A stretch of 64,000 bases of DNA. Source: Hominilimicola fabiformis (GTDB lineage: Bacteria; Bacillota; Clostridia; UBA1381). The DNA lies in the NCBI RefSeq assembly GCF_020687385.1, contig NZ_JAJEQM010000003.1, positions 1 to 64,000 of the forward strand, read 5' to 3'. Shown in pieces: positions 1 through 7,821 of this stretch. Below the pieces are notes generated by a model. That model saw only the letters and a program-made list of their open reading frames with translations. It was not told where the DNA came from and ran no database searches. Made by a program: the position numbers and the translations under genes. Numbering within the stretch: the first letter of the stretch is position 1; every line of letters begins with the position of its first letter.

Positions 1-22
1 AAACTATATTTTGCCATGAAAA

Positions 23-72
23 AACCGACCTCCCAATAGTTAGATTTTTGGTCTAACTTTTGGGGGTCGGTT
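23..72 (-). terminator. Rho-independent terminator of the phosphofructokinase gene
   Basis: A long stem pairs AACCGACC with GGTCGGTT, extended by an inner AGTTAGA/TCTAACT stem. Read on the minus strand the hairpin is followed by a run of T. It lies about 50 nt past the stop codon of the minus-strand gene. Confidence 0.85.
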
Positions 73-125
73 CATTTGAATAAGCTCTTTAAAATTACAT
101 TGTATTGGGCAGTCAACAAGCCTGT

Positions 126-1349
126 TTATTCTATGGTCAAATGACGTGGCAGACCGTCAACCATAAACGGTGTAAGTTCGCCGATAATAAGCGGACGTGC
201 GTAGTCTATAAATTCTTGTGAAACATAGGTGCCGTTTTGGGTAATCCATTCCTTAGGCACAGTCTTTTCTACATTTGCAATATCGCCGATGTCGTGAGTT
301 TCGGTAAACACTTTATACGGATCATTTGATATACGTTTAAATATAACCATTTTACCCGTTTCGCCTGCAAGCGCCGCCGCAACGGCTGTTGCACCTGCGT
401 CGTATGCCTCTGTTATATCGCGTCTTGAAACGATATGTGACGCACATCTTTGAAGTGTTGAGAACACGATACCTCTTGACTTCATACCGGTATCTTTACC
501 AACCATATCAGAAAGGAAAAGTGCGGTTTCGCCAAGCATTTTGTGACCGAATACGTCAAGTTTCATATCGCCCTTTTGTGTTTCGCATATATATTGACCG
601 TCGGCGTTTCGTATACCTTCCGACAATGCGATAATAGCAGACGACTTATGCTTTTTAACCTCTAAAATATCGCTTACAAATTTATCGTAGCTGAAAGGTG
701 TTTCGGGAAGATAAATAAGGTCGGGACCTGTACAGTCTTCCGTTCTTGCAAGCGCCGCCGAGGCGGTAAGCCAACCTGCATTTCTGCCCATAATTTCGAC
801 TATTGTGATTGAGTCGGTCGTGTAAGTGTCAGTGTCAAGAATGATTTCTTTCATTGCGGACGCAACGTATTTTGCCGCACTTCCGTAACCCGGTGTATGG
901 TCGGTTTTGTCAAGGTCGTTGTCGATTGTTTTCGGCACGCCCATAAATGTAATATCGCTGTTTATCTTGCTTGCGTATTCGGCAAGCTTTTTTATCGTAT
1001 CCATAGAATCGTTGCCGCCGATATAGAAGAAGTGCTTAATATCAAGCTTTTTAAGTATCGCAAAAAGTTTTTCGTATACGGCACTGTCTTTTTCATAATG
1101 TGGCAGCTTGTAACGGCAAGTGCCGAGAAATGATGAAGGAGTGCGTTTTAAAATTTCAATATCAAGATCGTTTTTAATACAGTCGTTAAGTTCGACATAT
1201 CTCTCCTGCAAAAGTCCCTCAAGACCGTTTCGCATACCGTAAATCTTACCGCAGCCGGCACGCTTAGCACCTTGAAAAACTCCGACAAGACTTGAATTGA
1301 TTACAGATGTCGGTCCGCCCGATTGTCCTACAATTACATTACCGTTCAT
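126..1349 (-). CDS. 6-phosphofructokinase, PPi-dependent type
   Basis: Phosphorylates fructose-6-phosphate to fructose-1,6-bisphosphate in glycolysis, in the cytosol. The 407-residue protein has the PFK family blocks GQSGGPTSVINSS at the N-terminus, GGNDS at 111-115, PKTIDND at 139-145 and MGRNAGW at 187-193. ATP enzymes carry Gly at two phosphate-donor positions (GGDGS and PGTIDND); here they are Asp114 and Lys140, the pair known to favour pyrophosphate as donor and make the reaction reversible. The donor is therefore inferred from two residues. The gene stands alone between its own promoter (1400-1428) and terminator (23-72), divergent from the NifU-like/GGGtGRT pair. No regulatory domain is evident. 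Confidence 0.9.
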   Translation of the reverse strand: MNGNVIVGQSGGPTSVINSSLVGVFQGAKRAGCGKIYGMRNGLEGLLQERYVELNDCIKNDLDIEILKRTPSSFLGTCRYKLPHYEKDSAVYEKLFAILKKLDIKHFFYIGGNDSMDTIKKLAEYASKINSDITFMGVPKTIDNDLDKTDHTPGYGSAAKYVASAMKEIILDTDTYTTDSITIVEIMGRNAGWLTASAALARTEDCTGPDLIYLPETPFSYDKFVSDILEVKKHKSSAIIALSEGIRNADGQYICETQKGDMKLDVFGHKMLGETALFLSDMVGKDTGMKSRGIVFSTLQRCASHIVSRRDITEAYDAGATAVAAALAGETGKMVIFKRISNDPYKVFTETHDIGDIANVEKTVPKEWITQNGTYVSQEFIDYARPLIIGELTPFMVDGLPRHLTIE

Positions 1350-1399
1350 AATTATTTAGCCTTTCTGTGAGAAAATATATTTTAAAAATTACGCTAACA

Positions 1400-1428
1400 T
1401 TATAACATTTTATCCGAATTTGGGCAAT
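1400..1428 (-). promoter_or_regulatory. Promoter of the phosphofructokinase gene
   Basis: On the minus strand TTGCCC and TATAAT are separated by 17 bp, about 50 nt before the ATG. The -35 is a weak match, the -10 is perfect. Confidence 0.6.
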
Positions 1429-1509
1429 AGTAAAACGATAATATTTGAGATATGATGTTTTTATGTAAAAAGAAAGTTACAATAAACGATAATTTTGTAT
1501 ATTTTTTTA

Positions 1510-1538
1510 TTGATACAATGAAATTAATATGTTATAAT
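1510..1538 (+). promoter_or_regulatory. Promoter of the NifU-like/GGGtGRT operon
   Basis: TTGATA, 17 bp, TATAAT, followed 48 nt later by the ATG of the NifU-like gene with ribosome binding site AAAGGAG. It is the only good promoter in the 236-bp divergent spacer on this strand. Confidence 0.7.
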
Positions 1539-1585
1539 GAAGATAATGAGCGGATTTTGCCGCATAAATCGAAAGGAGTAATAGT

Positions 1586-2278
1586 ATGAAATATTCAGCA
1601 GAAGTAGAACATATGTGTCCTTTGACAAAAGGAGCATATCACGGTCCTGCTCCAATCCCTCAAGAGGGTAAATGGACACAGGCAAAGGAAATTAAAGATA
1701 TTTCCGGTCTTACACACGGTGTTGGTTGGTGTGCACCTCAACAGGGTACTTGTAAACTTACACTAAACGTAAAAGAAGGTATTATCCAAGAGGCATTGGT
1801 AGAAACAGTAGGATGTTCGGGTATGACACACTCAGCTGCTATGGCATCAGAAATTCTTGTAGGCAAGACAATTCTTGAGGCTCTTAATACAGACCTTGTC
1901 TGTGATGCTATCAATACAGCTATGAGAGAGCTTTTCTTGCAGATTGTTTACGGTCGTACACAAACAGCTTTTTCAGAGGACGGTCTTCCAATCGGTGCAG
2001 GCCTTGAGGACCTTGGTAAGGGACTTAGATCACAGGTTGGTACAACTTATGCAACACTTGAAAAGGGCCCAAGATACCTTGAACTTGCAGAAGGTTACAT
2101 AACAAAGATTGCAGTTGATGATAACAACGAAATTATCGGTTATAAGTTTGTTCATCTTGGTAAGATGATGGAAATGATAGCTAAGGGTATGGACGCTAAC
2201 GAAGCTTTGGAAAAGGCAAGCGGACAATACGGAAGAGTTGACGATGCTGCAAAACTTCTTGACCCAAGACACGAATAA
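1586..2278 (+). CDS. NifU/IscU N-terminal-like iron-sulfur scaffold protein
   Basis: A 230-residue protein whose first half resembles the NifU_N/IscU scaffold fold. The segment GVGWCAPQQGTC (46-56) matches the first Cys loop of IscU, and VGCSGMTHSAAMASEI (75-90) followed by GKTILEA matches its second Cys loop. The third IscU ligand, a His-Cys pair, is not seen, and the C-terminal half (about 145-230) is unlike IscU. Role as an Fe-S scaffold or binding protein is inferred; the substrate is unknown. The gene has its own promoter at 1510-1538, and the GGGtGRT gene begins 24 nt after its stop, so they form one transcription unit closed by the terminator at 3332-3371. No cysteine desulfurase is nearby. 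Confidence 0.75.
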   Translation: MKYSAEVEHMCPLTKGAYHGPAPIPQEGKWTQAKEIKDISGLTHGVGWCAPQQGTCKLTLNVKEGIIQEALVETVGCSGMTHSAAMASEILVGKTILEALNTDLVCDAINTAMRELFLQIVYGRTQTAFSEDGLPIGAGLEDLGKGLRSQVGTTYATLEKGPRYLELAEGYITKIAVDDNNEIIGYKFVHLGKMMEMIAKGMDANEALEKASGQYGRVDDAAKLLDPRHE

Positions 2279-2302
2279 TCTGAAAAGGGAGGTAAATATA
2301 TA

Positions 2303-3313
2303 ATGGCTTTATTTGAGAGTTATGAAAGAAGAATAGATCAAATCAATGCTGAGCTTAAAAAGCATGGCATTTCATCAATAGAAGAAGCAAAGAAAGTCTG
2401 TGATGACGCCGGTGTTGACGCATACAACATCACAAAGAGCATTCAGCCAATCTGCTTTGAAAACGCTTGTTGGGCTTACACAGTAGGTGCGGCTATCGCA
2501 ATTAAAGACGGTGTTAAGACAGCTGCAGAGGCTGCTGAGAAAATCGGTCTTGGCTTGCAGTCATTCTGTATTCCTGGTTCTGTTGCCGATGACAGAAAGG
2601 TTGGTATCGGACACGGTAATCTTGGCGCAATGCTACTAAGAGAAGAAACAAAATGTTTCGCATTCCTTGCAGGTCACGAATCATTCGCAGCTGCTGAAGG
2701 TGCTATCGGTCTTGCAAGAAGCGCAAACAAGGCTCGTAAGGAAGACCTAAGAGTTATCCTTAACGGTCTTGGTAAGGACGCCGCTCAAATCATCTCAAGA
2801 ATTAACGGCTTTACTTATGTACAGACTAAGTTTGATTACTATACAGGTAAGCTTGAAATCGTTAAGGAAACAGCTTACTCAAAGGGCGAAAGAGCAAACG
2901 TTCGCTGCTACGGCGCAGACGATGTTCGTGAAGGTGTTGCTATAATGCACCACGAGGGTGTTGACGTTTCTATCACAGGTAACTCAACTAACCCAACAAG
3001 ATTCCAACACCCTGTTGCAGGTACATATAAGAAAGAATGTATCGAACAAGGTAAGAAGTATTTCTCAGTTGCATCAGGCGGCGGTACAGGTCGTACACTT
3101 CACCCTGATAATATGGCTGCAGGTCCTGCTTCATACGGTATGACAGATACAATGGGTCGTATGCACTCAGACGCTCAATTCGCAGGTTCATCTTCAGTTC
3201 CTGCTCACGTTGAAATGATGGGTCTTATCGGTATGGGTAACAACCCTATGGTTGGCGCAACAGTTGCTGTTGCCGTTGCCGTAGAGGAAGCTGCAAAGGC
3301 CGGTAAGTTCTAA
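2303..3313 (+). CDS. GGGtGRT-family protein of unknown function
   Basis: A 336-residue soluble protein that carries the family's defining motif as ASGGGTGRTLHPDN, with GGGTGRT at residues 259-265. It also has a glycine-rich GIGHGNLGAM block (101-110), the segment SFAAAEGAIGLARSANKA (127-144) and seven cysteines (33, 51, 56, 89, 118, 202, 246). The family is known as a conserved protein without assigned activity; I do not assign one. The tight pairing with the NifU-like gene suggests that it acts with or receives an Fe-S cluster, which is inference. Ribosome binding site is GGGAGG. Both genes show a strongly biased codon set (GGT, GTT, CTT), consistent with high expression. Confidence 0.85.
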   Translation: MALFESYERRIDQINAELKKHGISSIEEAKKVCDDAGVDAYNITKSIQPICFENACWAYTVGAAIAIKDGVKTAAEAAEKIGLGLQSFCIPGSVADDRKVGIGHGNLGAMLLREETKCFAFLAGHESFAAAEGAIGLARSANKARKEDLRVILNGLGKDAAQIISRINGFTYVQTKFDYYTGKLEIVKETAYSKGERANVRCYGADDVREGVAIMHHEGVDVSITGNSTNPTRFQHPVAGTYKKECIEQGKKYFSVASGGGTGRTLHPDNMAAGPASYGMTDTMGRMHSDAQFAGSSSVPAHVEMMGLIGMGNNPMVGATVAVAVAVEEAAKAGKF

Positions 3314-3331
3314 TTTAAAGAACGGTATTTT

Positions 3332-3371
3332 AAAAGACACCATTTAGCAAATGCTAAATGGTGTCTTTTTT
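3332..3371. terminator. Bidirectional terminator between the GGGtGRT and SLH genes
   Basis: Perfect stem GACACCATTTAGC with loop AAAT-type centre and its complement, flanked by AAAA on the left and TTTTTT on the right. It can serve both convergent genes. Confidence 0.9.
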
Positions 3372-3411
3372 GTACTATTCAAGTTCGATACAGTCGATTG
3401 ATACAGCCGGA

Positions 3412-4035
3412 CTAAGATAATCTGACCAATGCGGAAACAGCTTGGCTGATTGTTATGTTTGCTTTTGGATTAAAATTTTCGTCAGTGTTGTTTAAGATAT
3501 TCAATGTTTTTAAACTGTACACAGAAGACACTGCCCATGATGATATTTCGCTATTGTCGGCGTATGACATATCTACCTTGACAAGCGGAAGTTCAATGTC
3601 TAAGTAGTTTGCGGCACGGCAAAGAATTGTTGCGGCTTCTTCACGCGTGAGTTTGTCGTTTGGTGAGAAGATATAATCGCCCTTACCCGATACTATTTTA
3701 GCGGAATATAATACGGTAATTTTGTCATTGCCGTTTGTGTCATCAAATGGAGCACGTTCATATTTGAATATGGGCAATTCTTTTATCGGGTTTACCCAGT
3801 TGTATACAAAATTACAGAATTGTTCACGTGTAATATCATCGTTAAAGTTGTAGTTTTCGTTGTTGATAATGCCAAGTGATACCGCTCTTGATATGTCGCT
3901 TTCAAATGCGGTGACTTCACTGTTTTGCTCAATTTGAGTTGCGTTGTTGCTTTCTTCTGTTTCATTGCTTGCAAATACAGATGTACCTGACATCATCGCC
4001 AATGCAAGAATAATTGTTATTGCTTTTTTTAACAT
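3412..4035 (-). CDS. Secreted S-layer homology (SLH) domain protein
   Basis: A 207-residue protein with an N-terminal signal peptide (MLKK then a hydrophobic stretch ending near VFAS). The mature part is made of SLH-like modules: DITREQFCNFVYNW (about 68-81), KLTREEAATILCRAANYL (about 128-145) and ITISQAVSALVRL at the C-terminus. SLH modules normally bind secondary cell-wall polymer, so the product probably sits on the wall. No other catalytic or adhesive domain is present, so it may be only an anchor or a short wall-associated protein. Ribosome binding site GGAGG precedes the ATG, with its own promoter at 4101-4129. Confidence 0.8.
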   Translation of the reverse strand: MLKKAITIILALAMMSGTSVFASNETEESNNATQIEQNSEVTAFESDISRAVSLGIINNENYNFNDDITREQFCNFVYNWVNPIKELPIFKYERAPFDDTNGNDKITVLYSAKIVSGKGDYIFSPNDKLTREEAATILCRAANYLDIELPLVKVDMSYADNSEISSWAVSSVYSLKTLNILNNTDENFNPKANITISQAVSALVRLS

Positions 4036-4100
4036 TTTAATTCCTCCGTTCCATTTGCTTAAAATTCGGTAATTGCAAATACTTTAAATTTGATTATTTA

Positions 4101-4129
4101 ATTTTATCATATTGGTTAGTTAATTGCAA
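4101..4129 (-). promoter_or_regulatory. Promoter of the SLH gene
   Basis: Minus strand TTGCAA, 17 bp, TAAAAT, about 65 nt upstream of the ATG. Confidence 0.55.
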
Positions 4130-4186
4130 TAAATGTTTACAGATGAATTTTTAGTTAATATAAGTTAAATGAATATGCAAGAAATA

Positions 4187-4215
4187 TTGACAACAGGGTC
4201 GATTTTTGATACTAT
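4187..4215 (+). promoter_or_regulatory. Promoter of the purine operon
   Basis: TTGACA, 17 bp, TACTAT, 50 nt upstream of the purE ATG. I saw no purine-riboswitch core and no clear PurR box in the 229-bp spacer, so control of the operon is not evident from sequence. Confidence 0.7.
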
Positions 4216-4264
4216 TATTATGTATTACTATAAGTAAATTTTAGGGAAGGACAGGTGAGTTTTT

Positions 4265-4762
4265 ATGACTCCTAAAGTAGCATTAATAATGGGAAGTGAC
4301 TCTGATTTTGAAAAATTAAAGAGTTGCGTTGCAAAGCTTAAAGAATTTAAAATTGAGGTAGATGTGAATGTAATTTCTGCACACAGAACACCTGACAAAG
4401 CGGCAGAATTTGCCAAGAATGCCGAGAAAAACGGTATTGAGGTTATAATTTGTGCGGCAGGTATGGCGGCACATCTCGGTGGAGTTATAGCGGCTCACAC
4501 AACAGTACCTGTTATAGGTATTCCGATTAAGTCAACACTTGAGGGTATGGACGCACTTTTGGCAACAGTCCAAATGCCTCCGGGTATCCCTGTTGCGACG
4601 GTCGGTATAGATAACGGCACGAATGCGGCGATTTTGGCTGCACAAATGCTTGCTATTAAATATGATTATTTGAAAGACGCTCTAAAAGACGCAAAAGTTA
4701 AAATGGTTGAGGGCGTCGAGAAAAAAGACGAAAAAATTAAAAAAGCAGTTGCAGAAATGTAA
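4265..4762 (+). CDS. purE: N5-carboxyaminoimidazole ribonucleotide mutase PurE
   Basis: Converts N5-CAIR to CAIR in de novo purine synthesis. The 165-residue protein is of normal class I length and shows the GSDSD nucleotide/phosphate loop (10-14), the SAHRTP motif (38-43) with the catalytic His, and AGMAAHLGGV in the third conserved block. It is the first gene of the operon, with ribosome binding site in GGAAGG-type sequence and purM starting 41 nt downstream. purK and purC, often adjacent, are absent from this window. Confidence 0.95.
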   Translation: MTPKVALIMGSDSDFEKLKSCVAKLKEFKIEVDVNVISAHRTPDKAAEFAKNAEKNGIEVIICAAGMAAHLGGVIAAHTTVPVIGIPIKSTLEGMDALLATVQMPPGIPVATVGIDNGTNAAILAAQMLAIKYDYLKDALKDAKVKMVEGVEKKDEKIKKAVAEM

Positions 4763-4803
4763 TTTGATATTTAAGTGAAAACAATTTTAAAGGAGATAAA
4801 AAT

Positions 4804-5862
4804 ATGAGTGAAAATGCGTACAAACAAGCAGGTGTAGACGTTGAGGCGGGCTACGAATCAGTAAGACTAATCAAGGACGACGTTAAAAAGACAGCGATTG
4901 AGGGCGTACTTGGCGGAATCGGCGGCTTCGGCGGACTTTTTGAAATGCCGAAAAACTACGAAAATCCTGTACTTGTTTCGGGTACTGACGGTGTAGGTAC
5001 AAAAATCAGAGTTGCTTTCCTTATGGACAAGCATGATACTATCGGTCAAGACTGCGTTGCAATGTGTGTAAACGACATTGCTTGTTCGGGTGCAAAGCCG
5101 TTGTTCTTCCTTGACTATATCGCAATCGGTAAGAATGTTCCGGAAAAGGTTGCACAAATCGTTAAAGGCGTTGCGGACGGCTGTGTTTTGTCGGGTTGCG
5201 CGCTTGTAGGCGGTGAAACTGCAGAACATCCGGGAATGATGCCGGAAGATGAATATGACGTTGCAGGATTTAGCGTTGGTGTTGTTGAAAAGAGCAAAAT
5301 CACTGACGGTAAAAATGCAAAAGCAGGTAACGTGCTTATCGGTATCGCATCAAGCGGTGTTCACTCAAACGGCTATTCACTTGTAAGAAAAGTTTTCGGT
5401 CTTAATGACGATAACGCAAAGGAAACTCTTAATACATATTCAAACGAACTTGGCAAGACAATCGGTGAGGAACTTTTGACACCGACAAGAATTTACGTTA
5501 AACCGCTTCTAAAGCTTATTGACGAAGTAGGTATTAATACCGTTTCTCATATCACAGGCGGCGGATTTATCGAAAATGTTCCTAGAATGTTGCCTGATGG
5601 TTTGAAAGCCGTTATCAAAAAGGGTTCATGGGAGGTTCTTCCTATATTTAATCTTATGCAGAAAAAGGCTGATATTCCTGAAAGAGATATGTACAACACA
5701 TTCAATATGGGTATCGGTATGATAGTAGCTGTTGATGCGGATAAGGCTGAAAAGGCTGTTAAGTGCCTTGAGGACGCAGGCGAAAAAGCTTATATTATCG
5801 GTGAACTTGTTGACGGCGAAAAAGGTGTGGAGATAGTCGGTAATAATGAGGTTATCTCGTAA
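4804..5862 (+). CDS. purM: Phosphoribosylformylglycinamidine cyclo-ligase PurM
   Basis: ATP-dependent cyclisation of FGAM to AIR, cytosolic. The 352-residue protein is full length and shows the N-terminal AIRS signatures [14 protein letters not shown] and [12 protein letters not shown], and the C-terminal [16 protein letters not shown] block. Ribosome binding site AAAGGAG. A 110-nt gap holding a 55-nt hairpin separates it from purN. Confidence 0.96.
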   Translation: MSENAYKQAGVDVEAGYESVRLIKDDVKKTAIEGVLGGIGGFGGLFEMPKNYENPVLVSGTDGVGTKIRVAFLMDKHDTIGQDCVAMCVNDIACSGAKPLFFLDYIAIGKNVPEKVAQIVKGVADGCVLSGCALVGGETAEHPGMMPEDEYDVAGFSVGVVEKSKITDGKNAKAGNVLIGIASSGVHSNGYSLVRKVFGLNDDNAKETLNTYSNELGKTIGEELLTPTRIYVKPLLKLIDEVGINTVSHITGGGFIENVPRMLPDGLKAVIKKGSWEVLPIFNLMQKKADIPERDMYNTFNMGIGMIVAVDADKAEKAVKCLEDAGEKAYIIGELVDGEKGVEIVGNNEVIS

Positions 5863-5880
5863 AAAATATGAGGCATCTCT

Positions 5881-5935
5881 CGGGTTTAAAAGGAACTTGA
5901 AGTATAAACATACGTCAGCGTTCCTTTTGCTCCCG
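5881..5935. other. Intercistronic hairpin between purM and purN
   Basis: CGGGTTTAAAAGGAAC pairs with GTTCCTTTTGCTCCCG over a 23-nt loop (13 of 16 positions pair). No T-run follows, so it is unlikely to be a terminator. It could be an RNA stability or processing element that sets the ratio of purM to purN transcript; that role is inference. Confidence 0.5.
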
Positions 5936-5972
5936 ATATATACCACATCTTTTTCACGAGGAGGTTTAATTT

Positions 5973-6569
5973 ATGAAAAGAATAGGTGTTCTTATTTCGG
6001 GCGGCGGCACGAATTTACAGGCTTTGATTGATAAACAGGGTACTGTTTTGAAAAGCGGTAAGATTGTGTGTGTATGCTCAAATAACAGTAAGGCGTACGG
6101 TCTTGAACGTGCAAAAAATGCAGGTATTGCGACTAAAGTAATCCGCAAAAATGCCGATTGCGGCGGTGATAACGACGAATTTAACCGACAAATTTGTGCG
6201 TATATGAAAGAAATGGACGTTGATGTGATTGTCCTTGCAGGATTTTTGGCGATTTTGGGCGGTGACTTGCTTAAAGAATACGCAAATAAAATTGTCAATA
6301 TCCACCCGTCACTTATACCGTCATTTTGCGGTGACGGCTTTTACGGATTGAAAGTACATCAGGCGGCACTTGATTACGGCGTTAAAGTGACCGGCGCAAC
6401 GGCACATCTCGTAAATGAAATCACAGACGGCGGTAGAATTTTATTACAAAAAGCGGTTTATATTGAGGATGGCGATACGCCTGAAATTTTGCAAAAACGT
6501 GTTATGGAACAGGCAGAATGGATTATTTTACCTCAAGCCGTTGAATTGGTTTGTGCCGATATGGTGTGA
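5973..6569 (+). CDS. purN: Phosphoribosylglycinamide formyltransferase PurN
   Basis: Transfers formyl from 10-formyl-THF to GAR. The 198-residue protein has the GGGTNLQALI N-terminal motif and the active-site block NIHPSLIPSF (109-118), with Asn109 and His111, and Asp152 in NEITDGG. These match the Asn/His/Asp triad of the family. Ribosome binding site GAGGAGG. Its TGA stop shares one base with the ATG of the following RAYT gene, so the transposase is translationally tied to the operon. Confidence 0.95.
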   Translation: MKRIGVLISGGGTNLQALIDKQGTVLKSGKIVCVCSNNSKAYGLERAKNAGIATKVIRKNADCGGDNDEFNRQICAYMKEMDVDVIVLAGFLAILGGDLLKEYANKIVNIHPSLIPSFCGDGFYGLKVHQAALDYGVKVTGATAHLVNEITDGGRILLQKAVYIEDGDTPEILQKRVMEQAEWIILPQAVELVCADMV

Positions 6570-7057
6570 TGAATAGCCGTAAAAATAATAGGTTGGAATT
6601 TTATGATTATTCACAAAACGGTGCGTATTTTGTGACTATATGCGCGAAAGACAAACAAAAAATATTTTGGAATAATCAACAATGTTCCGTAGGGGCGGTC
6701 AGCGGCCGCCCGCAAGACAAATTAAATCATTTAGGTTTGATTGTTAAAATCGGTATTGAAAAAATTCCATTGTATTATCAAAATATAACGGTTGACAAAT
6801 ACGTCATTATGCCGAATCATGTGCATTTGATAATACGCATAGATAACAATGATATTAACGGGCGGCCAATGACCGCCCCTACTCTCTCGCAAATAGTCAA
6901 TCAATTTAAAGGGTATTGTTCAAAACAAATTGGACACCCTGTATGGCAAAAGTCATTTCACGACCATATAATCCGAAATCAAGCGGATTACAATCGCATA
7001 TGGGAGTATGTAGACACAAACGCAATAAAGTGGGAATCGGACTGCTATTACAACTAA
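6569..7057 (+). CDS. REP-associated tyrosine transposase (RAYT), IS200-like Y1 family
   Basis: A 162-residue single-strand DNA nuclease of the HUH type. It has the N-terminal block GAYFVTICAKDKQKIF (18-33), the metal-binding HUH motif MPNHVHLII (81-89; His84, His86), WQKSFHDHIIRN (126-137) and WEYVDTNAIKW (145-155), where Tyr147 is the likely nucleophile by analogy with the YI-x-N segment of Y1 transposases. The start is the ATG overlapping the purN stop; the upstream TTG at 6551 is less likely. Two GTAG-type REP palindromes lie inside the coding region in inverted orientation (residues 41-48 and 97-105) and are read in frame. No transposon ends or accessory tnpB gene are seen, as expected for a RAYT. 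Confidence 0.88.
   Translation: MNSRKNNRLEFYDYSQNGAYFVTICAKDKQKIFWNNQQCSVGAVSGRPQDKLNHLGLIVKIGIEKIPLYYQNITVDKYVIMPNHVHLIIRIDNNDINGRPMTAPTLSQIVNQFKGYCSKQIGHPVWQKSFHDHIIRNQADYNRIWEYVDTNAIKWESDCYYN
6689..6712 (+). repeat. REP-like palindrome inside the RAYT gene, copy 1
   Basis: GTAG followed by an imperfect palindrome with arms GGGCGG and CCGCCC. It is in frame and encodes part of a loop in the transposase. It matches copy 2 (6859-6882) at all but two central positions. Confidence 0.8.
6859..6882 (-). repeat. REP-like palindrome inside the RAYT gene, copy 2 (inverted)
   Basis: Reverse complement of the copy at 6689-6712 apart from two central bases. On the minus strand it begins GTAG and has arms GGGCGG and CCGCCC. 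The two copies span 194 bp, like the inverted pair at 36688-36891 (204 bp). Confidence 0.8.
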
Positions 7058-7071
7058 AAAGGAGAAGTATA

Positions 7072-7785
7072 ATGAAAAAAATTGATATATATGAAGAACT
7101 AAAAAGCAACGACTATCCGGGTCGTGGTATTGTAATCGGAAAAAGTGCTGACTGTAAAAGTGCCGTTACGGCATATTTTATAATGGGCAGAAGTGTAAAC
7201 AGCCGTAACCGTGTATTTATTGAGGACGGCGACGGTATTCGTACACAAGCGTTTGACCCGTCAAAGCTTGAAGACCCGCATCTTATCATATATGCACCTG
7301 TTCGCGTGCTTGGTGACAAGACTATCGTCACAAACGGTGACCAAACAGATACGATTTACGAACATATGGAAAACGGTCAGACATTTGAACAGTCATTAAG
7401 AACTCGTGAATTTGAGGACGATGACCCTAACTTTACACCGAGAATATCGGGTATTATTGAACCTAACAATGGCGGATTTGATTATTCAATGTCAATCCTA
7501 AAGAGTGCTGACGGCAATCCGCAGTCTTGTCAAAGATATACTTTTTCGTATAACAATCCGCTTGACGGCGAGGGACACTTTATCCATACATATATGGGTG
7601 ACGGCAGTCCGCTTCCGTCTTTTGAGGGCGAGCCTAAAAAGGTTGCAATTCCAAACGATATTGATGAATTCACAGACGGTCTTTGGAATTCGCTTAATGC
7701 GGATAATAAAGTTTCGTTGTTCGTAAGATTTATCGACATTGCAACAGGCGAAACAAAAACAAAGATTGTAAACAAAAACAAATAA
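7072..7785 (+). CDS. IMP cyclohydrolase, archaeal PurO-like
   Basis: Closes FAICAR to IMP, the final step of purine synthesis. The 237-residue protein resembles the IMP_cyclohyd (PurO-type) family rather than the MGS-like domain of PurH: YPGRGIVIGKSADCKSAV (17-34), AYFIMGRSVNSRNRVF (36-51) and YSMSILKSADGNPQS are the recognisable blocks. The start is the ATG at 7072 after GGAGAAG; an upstream extension overlaps the RAYT gene and lacks a ribosome binding site. Its position right before a PurH lacking its own cyclohydrolase domain strongly supports the call. Family membership is recognised by pattern, not by search. Confidence 0.85.
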   Translation: MKKIDIYEELKSNDYPGRGIVIGKSADCKSAVTAYFIMGRSVNSRNRVFIEDGDGIRTQAFDPSKLEDPHLIIYAPVRVLGDKTIVTNGDQTDTIYEHMENGQTFEQSLRTREFEDDDPNFTPRISGIIEPNNGGFDYSMSILKSADGNPQSCQRYTFSYNNPLDGEGHFIHTYMGDGSPLPSFEGEPKKVAIPNDIDEFTDGLWNSLNADNKVSLFVRFIDIATGETKTKIVNKNK

Positions 7786-7821
7786 TATTTACATAAATAA
7801 AAACGAAAGGACGATAAAATA

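Noticed and set aside
4036-4264. Purine riboswitch ahead of purE
   Set aside because: The conserved purine-aptamer loop sequences are not present; only a promoter is seen.
6916-7071. N-terminal extension of the PurO-like gene upstream of 7072
   Set aside because: It overlaps the RAYT gene in another frame and no ribosome binding site precedes it, whereas the ATG at 7072 has GGAGAAG.
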